From a virus, in the IMG/VR virus record IMGVR_UViG_3300027771_000013, positions 1-64,000 of that record: 64,000 nt of DNA; one strand, 5' to 3'. Of the stretch, positions 28,301 through 36,883 are shown piece by piece. A program made the translations under genes and the position numbers. Positions within the stretch are counted from its first letter, which is position 1. Each line of letters starts with the position of its first letter. Below the pieces are notes generated by a model. The model had not been told where the DNA came from, did not search any database, and saw only the letters and a list, made by a program, of their open reading frames with translations.

Positions 28301-30406
28301 TTCTTCAAGCTCTACACCTTTTGTCGCTAGAACTTTTGCGCTTGCTTGATACTGGGCACGCTGCGCTTTAAGAGTGGCACGTTTTTCTTCTTTAGATAAC
28401 TCAGGATCGCCTTCATCACGAATAATTTTATTTTGATTCTTTTTCTGCTCTACTAAAGCTTGTCGTGCGGCTTTTAATTTCGCTTTTTTATCACGTATTG
28501 TTACTTTATTAACCGTATTAATCTTTTCAGACAAATCTTTAATCTGGGTATCAATATCAGCAACCAAAGTATTGAGTTGCGTTGTTGTTTCAGTAACTTC
28601 TGTTTCAGTAAGCTCTGGGTTTTTTAAACGGATTCGCAGCGCATTAGCTGCTTGAGCAGGATTATACGTGGCTGATTCAGGGTTAATTAAAGCGTCTATA
28701 TCTCCTGATTGTATTGCCATTACTGTTTCAGTTGCTACTGCTGCTCTATCTGAAGATTGCTGTGCATTAACTTTTTTTGCAGTTTCAGTATTTCCAGTTA
28801 GTGCTGTGTACACTGCACCGGGTCCAGACACACCAATACCGCCCATAGTACCTAAAGTAGTATTGACGAATATATCTTTACCGTCTAATGGCTTACCGCT
28901 TAATGATGATTTTTGTTCAGCAACTGCTTGCAGTCCTTCTGTTGCGCCTTCAACTAACGCACTAGCAGGTGCCTTAAGTACGGTTGCTCCACGATCTGCT
29001 AATTTTCTAGTAATACTCGCTGTGTAATCAGCAGCCATATTAGACGACATAGCTTTTGGTTTTTTCCACGTTCTTAATAGTGTGGCATCACCGATATAAG
29101 ATGCTGCTGCCCAAGTTAGCCCCCAAGCAGCCATTTCTTCCATCTCGTCTTGCGTAGGATCAGCACCGTCATTATTTTTACGGTACTCAATCATGCCTTT
29201 GTCAAAAACATCTACGCCTTGTGCCATTACTGATGCGGCCAGTAATGGGCTTGCAATAACACCTAATCCAAGATCAGCTGATGATTGTGCTACAAGATCA
29301 ACAACAGCTCTTTTGTTATTTAATAGTACGTTTGTACCGCCTTTTAACAGCTCAGCACTTACTTTAGCTGCTGTCCATGCTGTTGCTAAATGTTCACTAG
29401 CAGTATCACCAGCTTCGTATTGAGCAAGTAGCTCTTCACGACTTTGCTTAGTTGAGTCCCATGTTTCTGCAGCTTCTTTCGCTGCTTTTCCAGCGTTATC
29501 TCCGCGTGCCACTCCTGCATAAATAGGCTCAATAGTTGCAGTGTTGTCTGCTTTTTCTTTTCTTAAATCATCAACCCATTGAAGCACTTCTCTAGTTGAA
29601 CGATTACGTTTAGTAGCAGGGCGTCGGGTAACTTCTTTACCTTCATATGTACGCTCCAAAATAGCTGACTCTTCTGCAGTTAATGCAGGCGGCGCATTTG
29701 GATCTTCAAGATCATTAAAGGGTATAGAAGGATCAAGAATGTTAGCAGTACGTTCTGCATTACGAGAAGCTATATAAGCATTTCGATCTTTTTCTTTTTT
29801 GTACAATGCTTTAGTGCTGTCACTTATAATAGATAAATAATCTGTTTCCGCCAAAGTCTCATTTGCGTTTGCAACAGCGGCAGTTATTCTACCTACACCT
29901 TCTACGACATTTGCAGCTACTTCTTTTGTGCCACCCCAAAAGCTGCCTCGCTCATCTCTAGTCTGCCAGGCTTTAGCGTCTACAGCATCTCTGTTTGCTA
30001 TTAGCGCTTCCATTCCTGCTACATTATTTTGCGCGTTCTGTAAATTGAATTGAGACACATCACTGGCTTTGAGCATGTTACCTGCTTTAACGTAATCGTT
30101 AATTGATGCGTAATCTGTAACATTAGCAGAAGGTAAAACAGGTGCCGGAGTGTTTTCGTAAAATTTAAATTCTGGCTCAGTGTAAGAAGAAGGATAACTT
30201 TCTGATTGCGGTCTTTGCGGAGAGTTAGGAACCAATGCTTGCTTTGCACGAGCCAGGTTATCTACAGTTAAAGTACCTAGTTGAATAGGATCATTGCTAG
30301 ATGGCGACAACGCAGCCAACTGAACTGCTTTAGTCTGTGTTGCTGTGTTTACTAAATTAGCTTTAGGCGCTAACGCCGCCAACACTTTTTCTGTAGGTGT
30401 AGTCAT
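19355..30406 (-). CDS. Virion-encapsidated RNA polymerase (N4 vRNAP-like, 3683 aa)
   Basis: Single-subunit RNA polymerase motifs lie mid-protein: an NPQSSKLVRHFIG segment (about 1548-1560) at the TxxGR region, motif A GEVDGVANG (D1679), motif B R1788-x3-K1792-x7-F1800-G, and motif C HAQD (2047) to NIHDALG (D2068). Spacing A to B Lys (113) and A to C (389) is close to N4 vRNAP (111 and 392, as I recall). F1800 replaces the usual Tyr. About 958-1070 is a Pro/Gln/Glu-rich linker before the polymerase. HELLH at 2360-2364 with later DELMSWGLTNERFQ looks like a metallopeptidase domain. The C-terminal ~1300 residues match the region N4 needs for packaging. It is ejected with the DNA and transcribes early genes. 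Leftward, last gene of the capsid operon. Confidence 0.95.
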   Translation of the reverse strand: MTTPTEKVLAALAPKANLVNTATQTKAVQLAALSPSSNDPIQLGTLTVDNLARAKQALVPNSPQRPQSESYPSSYTEPEFKFYENTPAPVLPSANVTDYASINDYVKAGNMLKASDVSQFNLQNAQNNVAGMEALIANRDAVDAKAWQTRDERGSFWGGTKEVAANVVEGVGRITAAVANANETLAETDYLSIISDSTKALYKKEKDRNAYIASRNAERTANILDPSIPFNDLEDPNAPPALTAEESAILERTYEGKEVTRRPATKRNRSTREVLQWVDDLRKEKADNTATIEPIYAGVARGDNAGKAAKEAAETWDSTKQSREELLAQYEAGDTASEHLATAWTAAKVSAELLKGGTNVLLNNKRAVVDLVAQSSADLGLGVIASPLLAASVMAQGVDVFDKGMIEYRKNNDGADPTQDEMEEMAAWGLTWAAASYIGDATLLRTWKKPKAMSSNMAADYTASITRKLADRGATVLKAPASALVEGATEGLQAVAEQKSSLSGKPLDGKDIFVNTTLGTMGGIGVSGPGAVYTALTGNTETAKKVNAQQSSDRAAVATETVMAIQSGDIDALINPESATYNPAQAANALRIRLKNPELTETEVTETTTQLNTLVADIDTQIKDLSEKINTVNKVTIRDKKAKLKAARQALVEQKKNQNKIIRDEGDPELSKEEKRATLKAQRAQYQASAKVLATKGVELEESIRADEAFLAGKPLKEMNNLITTLGEVKTEQNNAGNRVTIEAIESADSIIDKEDSSSEQKATAAQQSISFMLANEEAATPERAQKLLNSNITGFTVQQNEYLNSLLEAPTSEVGQDVKDGKKKGLTSYAQRIATAVRLNDQTSAVKEQKDIKSWLSGHRSKAKAVEQGNAAYLASGAQGQRTTQYVYKTAEGSNEWTTSATKPANAKALNTLTFEGRQKNIVKDVIEEVQAIKAMDRQIDAAIDLNFNADGTLATQPAPVSASAEQVAAATETQQEVPQESASTADAQVEPASVSVDDGQATAATTTQNETVTTPVEPVATDVVQAPVQDQPAPQDNEQVSDATTAEAVTQAQPESVQEQVAQESTEINEETFIYNLIDELENPTEEVNEETGRVEILSSVMLEEDVDKPFKERNIVQQWIYQAKTNATDITKRAFIGQKNFLSLFAPAKDEVTAETRDKAANILATYTGNAELTAENKSLLFALAQYAKAWRGKVSGNMRDVDGVPNWRDKLRYFVDANGQLEGNVEDAITTAAFQYLAERINDSGYSTQQEVLSLIRVDDDSTNDALTSQAQTIYGEGWQLDKYTQNEIGNNVAQMLGLKARKNAPKDTLSTLATSMGNHAVALLLSEGILEQRQFTQAEYAAATGVPLSSLKDQEGIITAYRLRRDYTTGQRVAPLIDVPQTTEAGLPQLGDLTDKVKGATMMFAKLFGAESAKVFPTLAAKNNAQKQPKNSLQKTPKVLQERVNSSNSHAWQMKQDMVTLLEQFGDDFTKQMMGWVDIENTALHVTDAIKQRAVNESIERDLSQLTEWKELLELEDDGLETPFYLQAKIWVIQRAGFEQNAINPQSSKLVRHFIGLSDYKVQIAFDGTDKDKHLIDMFKLSVAQNLGVKIENFKNADTIANLEKEMESAEAKAALAIVSLGLNSFTVSPQERQTLLNYIGSNEAAGLDALLQWAKYKEANGKPFEANIMGEVDGVANGPALLHAQLGANLLEFGEAFGFFTQDSVHENFAEYKEEGQDFYEKAADKLEKLLHQYLLNPVDPNDDIKAWAVERNKDVITAMFSFMPDIIKNEDGQHQVTSEGRKLLKSPLTPLMFGAGADKAFAAMASDILDTYSKQITQAVKDQDKGALTDILTQVNVFIQPTQAIRGLNVNMSFEQALETALTTSQYDRATFNLWNAIRPSMSLLLEENFDEVVSVRNQMGSATEVAHAQYDLAYTLLRQQLIDTKVANGEIESTKGQNPLHDLTLEEEQAIVEQISSMEPTTHTRMSKQSGNVAAGLRMSKQKPRLAAATDLAYNVITNFKNKIPTNNSTTKSKNSMKGRAQKTVQLPPGAATTIGGIHAQDSGIASTVYGMMPALNIHDALGLSIANIIAGAKALNKETFDGLLEYSLPTEIYEGAARTNKSFEEFVDQHPEFSKEIQIAMDALLEKLLKRDNSLEDITGGEVANTVLAETEQVAKDAEIAKLQYLYTVRAVNQYNFEGASYAPTAEQKAAIEARLMVLGAPLVAKAPEGILNPSATQKKSPPSMPSDSVSGDQVGTPITPANEQLVRWFESIAPKDLNAGALIDQLKRVMKSGVEVSATEKAYSRLIPAINKKINRDIRVVYITTETEIPAGFENALGWFDANADNNQGVLYIKGASLVQSNVSPELAMHELLHATVKTRVFSAKQAAKLAKKANTVLSKSDRIVNEAVANLEKVRKKAKQYIADNDLKDFGNATQDVDELMSWGLTNERFQREVLANITYRNALPTETDNITGLQGFIKAIKDILFAGLNIKDSTKADNAVAIVLANTSIIFSQTENGGSQNTTTTKQKISKQESSDPVSFSHRRVFEALADKTGRGASLKHTARMRDALQSVVETVYGAYGIFQAEAERASPAHATDVFIQSLLNKTKPFTSKALGALRLTDQEAYTLQAVEQALQTSMETSSSLAQNELFDLYEEARNALSPDDFYDGDMGRAKEIYAFIFTAERRSSKESKSDFLSQFGALAVAYEPLSNALAALPVAQTTDSDVSMSLYEKAAALIARLMANLRRVITRTNRAETQDVRLITLARSLATQRKKEALRLQRSKTVTETAEDTIEALVNKGRNNLVKALTSDKIKNSNAVVVQALGKVGEVVLENRGQEVIEVIKKVRNQLSEGKQGVFMSMLTDMQGRTENNQVLHTLLNLGNRHTQSRQAIKTQVANVARAAYTSLTDKQSRAVTDFLRTDAAMLFTNRTIAEMESLFAEDGIELNNAIKEMESQLTGTYRLWYLSAAKDLADHMVSSHTHENQAQNVHQIAMLAGFKNTVSAQDQAVAVEILNPLVSLYAIKYLAETKKETLRELFVQERTRPEVNENGVEYTLRQHQAMQEEALTTAFNNDPTLMRKGYVKEIYDQNIDLRIADAVTGEQLEKAGYVKVFDSKLGKDKDDTTSEEQYLYTAKGLGLVKVVSGIMSTTGKRSAGSLAGKDSLGTINVNETARITKRKEDKRNALLTRPENYTPQSDRETRLAPIFNPKGDITGWRQLMLESTKEVIFNPDTRIDQVLGAMASNVFDKAGSEDINNQVVNAHHKQYEEDYVKNPKDYINFSASSSDPEIAEAFRLMPTATKREIKRVWGGNAMFIKNDVFNMTFGYRKYSITDGYKKRALGLSDAINSLLPWKPTEEDQRKISEQVIIGIANGLGVSQLRIRQTEDVWQEIVGVVKDILVIKNLVTFIGNLSSNVTLLAWTGVSINKIISGHVKGFINTVKYERDEKSLFALKSKVETGYFAGDMKREVEQSIVRLEDALERNPVHELVSAGLYQTIVEDVNSVEDPYSMKSQLMESIDRKTRLVPNAIKTGVKNVLMTHDTVTYKVMHKATQYSDFIGRLILVEHLTTRRKNPLSRVDAMSRAQDSFVNYDIPQHRALQYLNDTGLIWFTKYYIRIQKTIFNLFRESPARAFGLAMLEAYFPAMQSVLDSVITEKLANPFGAGAFELIDTWDDAITMQLLIDAIDGD

Positions 30407-30447
30407 TTAAAAAACTCATTGTAAAATAAAAGAATAGAATTGTTTAT

Positions 30448-31809
30448 TTATTTATTAGTTGACCTATAAATGTCTTCTAGAGCCCTTGCCCTGTTTTGAT
30501 ATTTCGTAAGCACCGCACTCTTCGCTTCTCTATTGGATGCGTCTTCTATTGCATTCGTTTTTGTTCTATCATTTACAATCGTGTTACGCTCTTCTAACGC
30601 TAGATTATTCCTTACATAATCACTTGCTGATTCTTCAAAAGCTTTCGTTAAATCACCTTCTTTCAAATTTTCAGTGGTCCTACCGTTGTTAGCCATCATA
30701 TTATTAAGCGCTCTGACACCAATCGCGTTTAGCTCTCCTTGAGTAAAATCTACGTAAGGTTTAGTATCTTTTGTAGTTGTTATGCCATTTTTTGTAGTAG
30801 CTACAGGAATAATTGTGTCTTTCAACGTTTTTAAGTTAGTGTTAATAAGTTCTAAAGGGTTATCAGCCCAAAACTCATATGGATTAACATCAAATCCACT
30901 ATTTATAAATGCTTCTTTTAGGTTCGACGCATCACTTATATTTTGTATGTTGTTTCTATTAAAGCCGTGGTTTAAATTAAACGTAGTTTGCGCTTGTTCA
31001 TCTTGTTGGTCAGATAAAATTCTAGCGTTTACTGCAGTTTGTTCTAAGCCAGCAACTTCAGAGGTGTAATTAGCATTTTCTTCGGAAGTAAGACCACGAG
31101 AATCTGCAAAAGCAGATCCAATCGGCTCACCAACGTTCATACGGTCTTTCGCTAAAATACTTGAGTCATTAGCAACAGCAAGTCTAATATCACGTTCTGT
31201 TAACCCGTCGTTAATCCCATTCTGAATTATATTTTGTAACGTAGATGTACTGTTACGCTGGGTAGTTTTTTCTTCTTCAACTCGTCTTGTCTCTTCAGCA
31301 GCGGTGTACTCATTTGTTAATGCCCCTAAATTACTTAACTTAGGGTTAGCTGCAGTAAGTTCTGCAACAGCGGGATCATCATTACCCGCAATAGCTGATC
31401 TAAACTGCTCAATAATCGGTTGCTCAGCTTTGTCACGTACATTTTTGTCGTACGTAACACCTGCGTTAAACTCGCCTCGTGCGCTAGTCATTGCATTATT
31501 AAAGCCATTTAGAGCAACGTCTTGATCAATATCACGTCCGTATTGTCCTAACTGATTCTGTACAGCACCAGATGCTTGCGCCTCCGCTAACTGTTCAGGG
31601 CTCATTTGATTTAAAAACTGTTTGTAAGCCAATGTATTGTTATCAGTTCTAATGCCTGTGTTGTCTTCACGGCGCTTTACTTCGTTGTCTAGCACGCCAT
31701 TAATAGCGTTGCTGCCGCCAGTAAAGTTTGTACTTGCTGCAGTAAATAAGTCAGCACCTACAGCGGCATTACCCGCACCTTGTGTAACGTTTCTCCAAGT
31801 AATAGGCAT
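30448..31809 (-). CDS. Internal virion / ejection protein
   Basis: 453 residues, mostly predicted helix with many Asn, Gln and Thr, no membrane segment. The N-terminus MPITWRNV followed by a Gly/Ala-rich stretch resembles internal virion proteins of podoviruses. It lies between the vRNAP gene and a second small internal protein gene, the place of N4 structural genes just upstream of gp50. Likely packaged with vRNAP and ejected. It starts 1 nt after the upstream stop. Assignment is by position and style, not by a specific motif. Confidence 0.65.
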   Translation of the reverse strand: MPITWRNVTQGAGNAAVGADLFTAASTNFTGGSNAINGVLDNEVKRREDNTGIRTDNNTLAYKQFLNQMSPEQLAEAQASGAVQNQLGQYGRDIDQDVALNGFNNAMTSARGEFNAGVTYDKNVRDKAEQPIIEQFRSAIAGNDDPAVAELTAANPKLSNLGALTNEYTAAEETRRVEEEKTTQRNSTSTLQNIIQNGINDGLTERDIRLAVANDSSILAKDRMNVGEPIGSAFADSRGLTSEENANYTSEVAGLEQTAVNARILSDQQDEQAQTTFNLNHGFNRNNIQNISDASNLKEAFINSGFDVNPYEFWADNPLELINTNLKTLKDTIIPVATTKNGITTTKDTKPYVDFTQGELNAIGVRALNNMMANNGRTTENLKEGDLTKAFEESASDYVRNNLALEERNTIVNDRTKTNAIEDASNREAKSAVLTKYQNRARALEDIYRSTNK

Positions 31810-31810
31810 A

Positions 31811-32446
31811 TTAATTCATCCCGTTTTGTTGCATGTAAGACTCTACAGATTGTGCATCTGCATCTGCTGCTACACGCGCAGTTTGTCTATCTTTAAGCTG
31901 CGTGTTGTAGCTAGCTGTTTGTGCGCCCCAGTTTTTGTTAAATTGGCGTTTATCTTCAGCAAAACTCTTTTTAGCTAAACTGTATTGCTTCATACCTACG
32001 CCTAATTGGCCAATACCTACTAATGCTTTAAGTGACTGCATACCGTACGCAGGACCGTATTCTCCGGAACCTGCATCTTTTTTGCCAAACATAAAATCGC
32101 CTACTTTACCCATACGACTTCTTTCAGCAATAGAATTTGATCCACCGAAATCAAAGTTACCAAAATCGTAACTATCTGCAGTATTTTGCGTACCCAGGTT
32201 GATCTTATCTAGCATGGTAGGAGCTTGCCCAAATGAGTTTGGATCAAATGAAGGTGAAGCAGTCCCTCCAAATCCTAAAGCCGCTTGCTGATTATTGTAA
32301 TCGTAGTTTTGGCCATAGTTTGTTAACCCCAAGCTTTGATACCCGTTGTTAGACAGTGCATAATTTGAGCCATTAGCGCCGTTTATTGGGCTACTGCCTT
32401 GGCCAAAATTCATTGAATCAATATAATTTAGTGGCTTATTTGCCAT
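31811..32446 (-). CDS. Internal virion protein (Asn/Gly-rich N-terminus)
   Basis: 211 residues. The first ~110 are low complexity, rich in Asn, Gly, Ser, Tyr (NYGQNYDYNNQQAALGFGG) and probably disordered; then LKALVGIGQLGVGMKQYSLAKKSFAEDKRQFNKNWGAQTASYNTQLKDRQ is an amphipathic coiled helix typical of podoviral internal core or ejection proteins (T7 gp14-like style, with Gly-rich hydrophobic patch then KxxFxxDKxxxNxNW). It is tightly linked to both neighbours in the virion operon. Role in the ejection channel is inferred. Confidence 0.65.
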   Translation of the reverse strand: MANKPLNYIDSMNFGQGSSPINGANGSNYALSNNGYQSLGLTNYGQNYDYNNQQAALGFGGTASPSFDPNSFGQAPTMLDKINLGTQNTADSYDFGNFDFGGSNSIAERSRMGKVGDFMFGKKDAGSGEYGPAYGMQSLKALVGIGQLGVGMKQYSLAKKSFAEDKRQFNKNWGAQTASYNTQLKDRQTARVAADADAQSVESYMQQNGMN

Positions 32447-32464
32447 AACTTCTTCCTCTGTTTG

Positions 32465-34879
32465 TTACACGCTTAGTGATAAGTCTAATGACGCGTCTAC
32501 GTAATTCTCAATCATGTGGTACGATATTGTTCCAATATTTCCAGCATGTATTGTTCTCCCATAAAACTCTGTTGGTGTTTCATTTGGGAGTGTTAACGGA
32601 ACTGTCCCTATTAAACTATAAGTATCTAAAAGTTTCTGAGGTTCTAGCTCTGCCATCAAATCATCTAACGTATCTTGTTTTTCTTCGGCTAATAACTGAA
32701 AAGCATCCCGTTCTTTTAACAGATCAGTAAAGTCATCTTTTAAGACATAATTAGCGCCAGAAACCATATTGCTAGATAACATAAGCAAATATTTCGCTGC
32801 GGCCACATTTGCTTTAGTCACTTCGCCTAACAGCTGAAATTGGCGAGTAACTAAAGCGACAATAGCAATAATCCAAGCAGCTTCTATACCGATTGCTTTA
32901 ACAACAAAACGCGCTATATACCCTAAAAGAATTTGCATTACTACAATTTTCACAATCAGAATTGCCACTGCTGCCCAGCCTGCAGCTACAGCAGCGACTA
33001 TTTGTGGTTGCATAGTGATAACAGCAATGACGATAGCAATAATTGTAATAATGGCTTTGAAGACACTTCGTTGATACCATTTTATTTTTTCAACAATATG
33101 TGCAGCTGTTATAATTTGATAAGAGCGAAAATAAAGATGCTCTCTTTGAATCATATTGAAATTTTGTCTAACCAGCTCCATGTCCATAGGCGCAATCATT
33201 TTTGATAGATTGGCTTGTGTCCATTTGTTGTTGTAGGCTGAGTACGCCTGGTTAACGTTAATCAAGACCACTTCTTCATATAATGTAGGCGTAATTTGGT
33301 GCTGATAAAGAAAAGACGGCCTGTCCCCAGTCGGGTTTAATGCGTTAAGGTATGTTCTGCGAGTGCCTACATTACCAATGTAATCTCCACTGTTAAGAAC
33401 AATTATGCGAGCGTACTCACCAACTTCACCTATTACTCCAGAGCGAGTTTCAAAATTAAGTGCCAACATGCGTAACTTGGTTTTAAAATCTGCGTCTGCC
33501 CACGTATGGTAAATTGTTGCGGCAAGAGGAAGACTGAACCACCTACCCGGTGGAGTAGGTACAAAAGGTAATTTAGCGTTAAACATTCGCTTAAAGTACA
33601 AAAACAAATATTTAAGTTCTTCTTGCTCCGTCGTGTCCATATTAGGAGCCATCATTAAAACAGCGTAGTCAATTTTATTTGCATCTGGGTTTGAATTTAT
33701 TGCTGTCCCTAATGCGTCAAAAGTTGTGCCCAGTTTTTCAACTAATTTAACGCTAGTGTCGTATGCGGGTGTCCCCTCTAATGCTGGATTAGTTTGGTCA
33801 ACACCATTTTTACGTATATGAACAATTGGGAAATACGTTGCAGTTGATGAGTAAAACGGTACGCTACTAGTGGCTAAAAACGGACGGGCTTCTTCTGTAA
33901 TAGGTTCTAAACGTGCAGGAGGACTCCCTGCAAAATCAGGATAGTAAGTAATGTATTTAACTACTAAGACATTAGTATCTGGATGGTTATAACTATATTT
34001 AAACTGAATAGCGTCTTTACTGATAGTATCAAACTGCCCAGGCTCAGTAACCGGCACTGTATCGTACGCACTGACAGAGAAGTCCAAAATAATACTTTGT
34101 TCAAACCGTACATTACTTTCATCTATCCAAAAGTAATGTACTTCAGCACCGTCAACTTCATTAACTCCATCACGATATTCAACTTGTTCACCAACACTTA
34201 GGGCATTTATCGCCATTTGTTGAGCTAAAGTAAGACCACCCGCCGCAGTGGGAAGCGTATTGGCAAGAGGCGCATTTTTAGCAAACTTAGGTGGCTCATC
34301 TCTTTGAGTAGCCGCATCTTCAGGATCTATATTGTAAGTAGAAACTACTTTGTGTAAGTAGACCGGCTCACCATTAGTGCCGAGTAACGTCGGCAATAAA
34401 TTAGTGTTTACATCATAATTTAACGTGTCATACACATGCTGCCACACTAAATGGTCATGACTTAACGCACTAAAAAATGCGTACTCAATATCAAAAGCAT
34501 TGTTTAAAATACCGTCTGCAGTTACGTAGAATGCGTCTAACGTTTCTTGTGTGTAAGTAGGATGATCTTGTTGAATGAAGTACAAAGCAGCTTGAACATA
34601 CTTTGCATTATAATCAATTGTATTAAGCGCATACCCAGAATTCCAAGATTCAGGCAGACCCCAGTAATAGTTCCCATTCTTAGCATATGTATACCCTTGC
34701 TCAAACTGATACGAAGGGCCGTTGGCCATGCCAGTAATAAGATTTTCTGGGATGTCCTGATTAAAACGTATCGCTGTATATAACGATTTTTTTAATGTTT
34801 CGGGTAATTGGTTGTCGTCAAAAAACCTATCAACTGTACTAAATAAATGTAATTTTTTCTTGCTGCCAAATGCACCCAC
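32465..34879 (-). CDS. Large structural / ejection protein with hydrophobic hairpin (804 aa)
   Basis: A soluble N-terminal region of ~590 residues is followed by strongly hydrophobic segments at about 600-690 (AIITIIAIVIAVITM, WAAVAILIVKIVVMQILL, AAWIIAIVALV) and a helical acidic C-terminus (LLAEEKQDTLDDLMAELE). Proteins of this kind in N4-like virions may enter the host inner membrane during ejection; that role is inferred. It is conserved in N4-like genomes at this position between the coiled-coil virion protein and the small internal proteins, as far as I recall. The start codon is 12 nt after the stop of the upstream gene. Confidence 0.65.
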   Translation of the reverse strand: MGAFGSKKKLHLFSTVDRFFDDNQLPETLKKSLYTAIRFNQDIPENLITGMANGPSYQFEQGYTYAKNGNYYWGLPESWNSGYALNTIDYNAKYVQAALYFIQQDHPTYTQETLDAFYVTADGILNNAFDIEYAFFSALSHDHLVWQHVYDTLNYDVNTNLLPTLLGTNGEPVYLHKVVSTYNIDPEDAATQRDEPPKFAKNAPLANTLPTAAGGLTLAQQMAINALSVGEQVEYRDGVNEVDGAEVHYFWIDESNVRFEQSIILDFSVSAYDTVPVTEPGQFDTISKDAIQFKYSYNHPDTNVLVVKYITYYPDFAGSPPARLEPITEEARPFLATSSVPFYSSTATYFPIVHIRKNGVDQTNPALEGTPAYDTSVKLVEKLGTTFDALGTAINSNPDANKIDYAVLMMAPNMDTTEQEELKYLFLYFKRMFNAKLPFVPTPPGRWFSLPLAATIYHTWADADFKTKLRMLALNFETRSGVIGEVGEYARIIVLNSGDYIGNVGTRRTYLNALNPTGDRPSFLYQHQITPTLYEEVVLINVNQAYSAYNNKWTQANLSKMIAPMDMELVRQNFNMIQREHLYFRSYQIITAAHIVEKIKWYQRSVFKAIITIIAIVIAVITMQPQIVAAVAAGWAAVAILIVKIVVMQILLGYIARFVVKAIGIEAAWIIAIVALVTRQFQLLGEVTKANVAAAKYLLMLSSNMVSGANYVLKDDFTDLLKERDAFQLLAEEKQDTLDDLMAELEPQKLLDTYSLIGTVPLTLPNETPTEFYGRTIHAGNIGTISYHMIENYVDASLDLSLSV

Positions 34880-34891
34880 AGATATTTACCT

Positions 34892-36259
34892 TTAAACGCC
34901 GATACCTGTTTTGAGTTTTCCGATTACTGAACCAACATCTGTGTCATCTAATTGATTATTTGCGTTAGCTTGTGTACCTTCGTCTGTTACACGTCGAGTA
35001 TTCCAAGTATCTACTAGTATCTTCGCAGCTTTTTGTTCGGCGTCTCGTGCATACCCATTAGTTTGCGCAACATACAAAGCGTTTTGTTTTCCTAATACGC
35101 TGCTAGCACTAATATTTGTTCCCAGTGTTTGAGCTTGTTCTGTAGCTTTCTTCTGGCCCAGTAATGCAGTCTCCGCCATAATGCGCAGCTCTTGTTGCAT
35201 TAACGTATCAAACTCTGCTTTAAGCTTACAAGCGGTAGACTCTGATACTGCTTCTTCAGCAATTGCGTTTAATATTCTTTGTGCAACTAACGAAGTCTCT
35301 TGGCTTATTTTCAGAGATTGCCCGTCTACCATTAATTTATCAGCGTCTAGTTTTGCGACTTTGCTTGCTGATAACAAAATTTCTTTATGTGCAATATCTT
35401 TTTGATAGCCTATAGTTAATGATTCGTTAGCTAAGTTGTTAGTTATACGATCTTGAAGTATTTCAGCTTCTTTTAATAAGATGCTTGCTTCACCAGTCAT
35501 TTTTTCTAACTGTTTCGGTAACATCTCTTCAACTTCAAACTCAATCTTAGTAACTTGCGCTTCTTGTATAGCCACTTCTGCAACTGCATTTTGAACGCCT
35601 TGTACAGCAATGTTCTTTTCAGCAGTTAATTTAGCTACTTCTACAGGAATAACGTCTGTTGTTTCTAAAGTAACTTTCGCAGCTTGTGCTGTGCTTAACA
35701 CAGTATCAGCGTCTACTTTTAGTTCTTGCGCCGCGACTAACGTAGCTTCAATAACTACTTTATCTTTTTGCGCATCGAGCATTGCGCCAGCTTTAGGCAC
35801 GTTTAAAACTTCTGCTGTAGCCATAGCAATCTGACTATCGACTAAATCTTCGTCTTTATTTAACTTACTGACTTGTGCAGTAACTAACCCTTCTTCAACG
35901 ACTACCTTAGATGCTTGCGCATCAATTAATGCGCCTTGTTTAGGTATGTTAAGTAACTCTGCTTGAACAACTGACACTTGCTCTTGTATTAATAATTCTT
36001 CTGTTATTGAATTAGTTCTTTTTTGGATTACTAAAGCAATGTCTGCTTCAATCTTTTCACTTTGTAATACAAAACTAAGTGACTTTTCTAAGACTGCATT
36101 AATAGCGCCCAGATAGACCTGAGAATACTCAGGGCCTCGAATTCTATTTTTCGAGTACTCCTGATCAAGGTGCGAAGATACAGACCGCATTAATACGTCA
36201 AAGACTCCATTTCCGTCTTTTAATTGCGCGTCTGTTAAATCTTGTATCTGGATAGCCAT
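34892..36259 (-). CDS. N4 gp54-like coiled-coil virion protein
   Basis: 455 residues. The N-terminus has the pattern I know from N4-like gp54-type proteins: [18 protein letters not shown], then [18 protein letters not shown]. Residues 80-370 are almost entirely helical with many Ala, Glu, Val and Lys, and weak internal repeats (for example [22 protein letters not shown] and [22 protein letters not shown]-type units, about 35 residues apart). A long coiled-coil virion protein, perhaps lining the portal or ejection apparatus. It ends in a short polar tail. Confidence 0.75.
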   Translation of the reverse strand: MAIQIQDLTDAQLKDGNGVFDVLMRSVSSHLDQEYSKNRIRGPEYSQVYLGAINAVLEKSLSFVLQSEKIEADIALVIQKRTNSITEELLIQEQVSVVQAELLNIPKQGALIDAQASKVVVEEGLVTAQVSKLNKDEDLVDSQIAMATAEVLNVPKAGAMLDAQKDKVVIEATLVAAQELKVDADTVLSTAQAAKVTLETTDVIPVEVAKLTAEKNIAVQGVQNAVAEVAIQEAQVTKIEFEVEEMLPKQLEKMTGEASILLKEAEILQDRITNNLANESLTIGYQKDIAHKEILLSASKVAKLDADKLMVDGQSLKISQETSLVAQRILNAIAEEAVSESTACKLKAEFDTLMQQELRIMAETALLGQKKATEQAQTLGTNISASSVLGKQNALYVAQTNGYARDAEQKAAKILVDTWNTRRVTDEGTQANANNQLDDTDVGSVIGKLKTGIGV

Positions 36260-36286
36260 TAATGCCGCCTTAAAAAATCAATTGGT

Positions 36287-36856
36287 TTATACGTACTCAG
36301 TTGTTCCTGATGCCATTGCTTGGCGCTGTGCTAAATCATGCAATTCTTTCGCTGTTAAATCAGACAAAAATTCAATTGAAAACTCTTTTACAAGCTTTCC
36401 TTGACGAGTTCGTTGTCCACGACCATTTGTTTCTGTAGTGAACACTTGGCATTTACGCTCTTCAATGGCGTTTAATATAATCTGTGGTACATGCCACTCT
36501 TTGCCGTAAGGAACGTATTTTTTAACTTGCCCTAACAATGTATTACCTACTGAAAAGGTTTCACCTTGCCATTCACGTTTATTCGGATTCATACACGCTA
36601 TACGTACACGTTGTAATTTGGATGCTGCTTTCTTAATCTTTTGTCGACGTTGTCCCGGTGTTAACGTTACAGTACTTTCATTAACAGGTTGGGCTACAAC
36701 TTCTTTTACGTCTTTTGCTTCTAGTACTTCAGCAATCTTAGCGGCTAATTTTTCATGTCCAATAGCGGGATGATATTTAAGGCCAAGTACATCTGCTCGT
36801 GCTTTTAATACATCTAATTGACTTACTTCTTGCTCTTCATTACTTAGTTCGTTCAT
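36287..36856 (-). CDS. Structural protein with LEM/SAP-like N-terminus
   Basis: 189 residues. Residues 14-48 (LDVLKARADVLGLKYHPAIG... AAKIAEVLEA) form a helix-extended-loop-helix (HeH/LEM-like) domain; the middle is basic (RRQKIKKAASKLQRVRI), and the C-terminal part (REWQGETFSVGN, KYVPYGKEWHVPQIILNAIEE) is beta-rich. It follows the major capsid gene with a terminator between, the position of N4 gp55. Such small proteins often bind the capsid or DNA. Precise role unknown. Confidence 0.6.
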   Translation of the reverse strand: MNELSNEEQEVSQLDVLKARADVLGLKYHPAIGHEKLAAKIAEVLEAKDVKEVVAQPVNESTVTLTPGQRRQKIKKAASKLQRVRIACMNPNKREWQGETFSVGNTLLGQVKKYVPYGKEWHVPQIILNAIEERKCQVFTTETNGRGQRTRQGKLVKEFSIEFLSDLTAKELHDLAQRQAMASGTTEYV

Positions 36857-36883
36857 TGCGGAACATCTCCGATAACAGAATTT

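Noticed and set aside
28668-29027. Long plus-strand open frames within the vRNAP gene
   Set aside because: They lie antisense in a gene with clear protein motifs, lack ribosome sites, and have the Ser/Cys/Ala-rich composition typical of reverse frames.
19355-30406. Giant protein as a tail tape measure or MuF-type polymorphic toxin
   Set aside because: Motifs A, B and C of single-subunit RNA polymerases occur with N4 vRNAP spacing, which a tape measure or toxin would not show.
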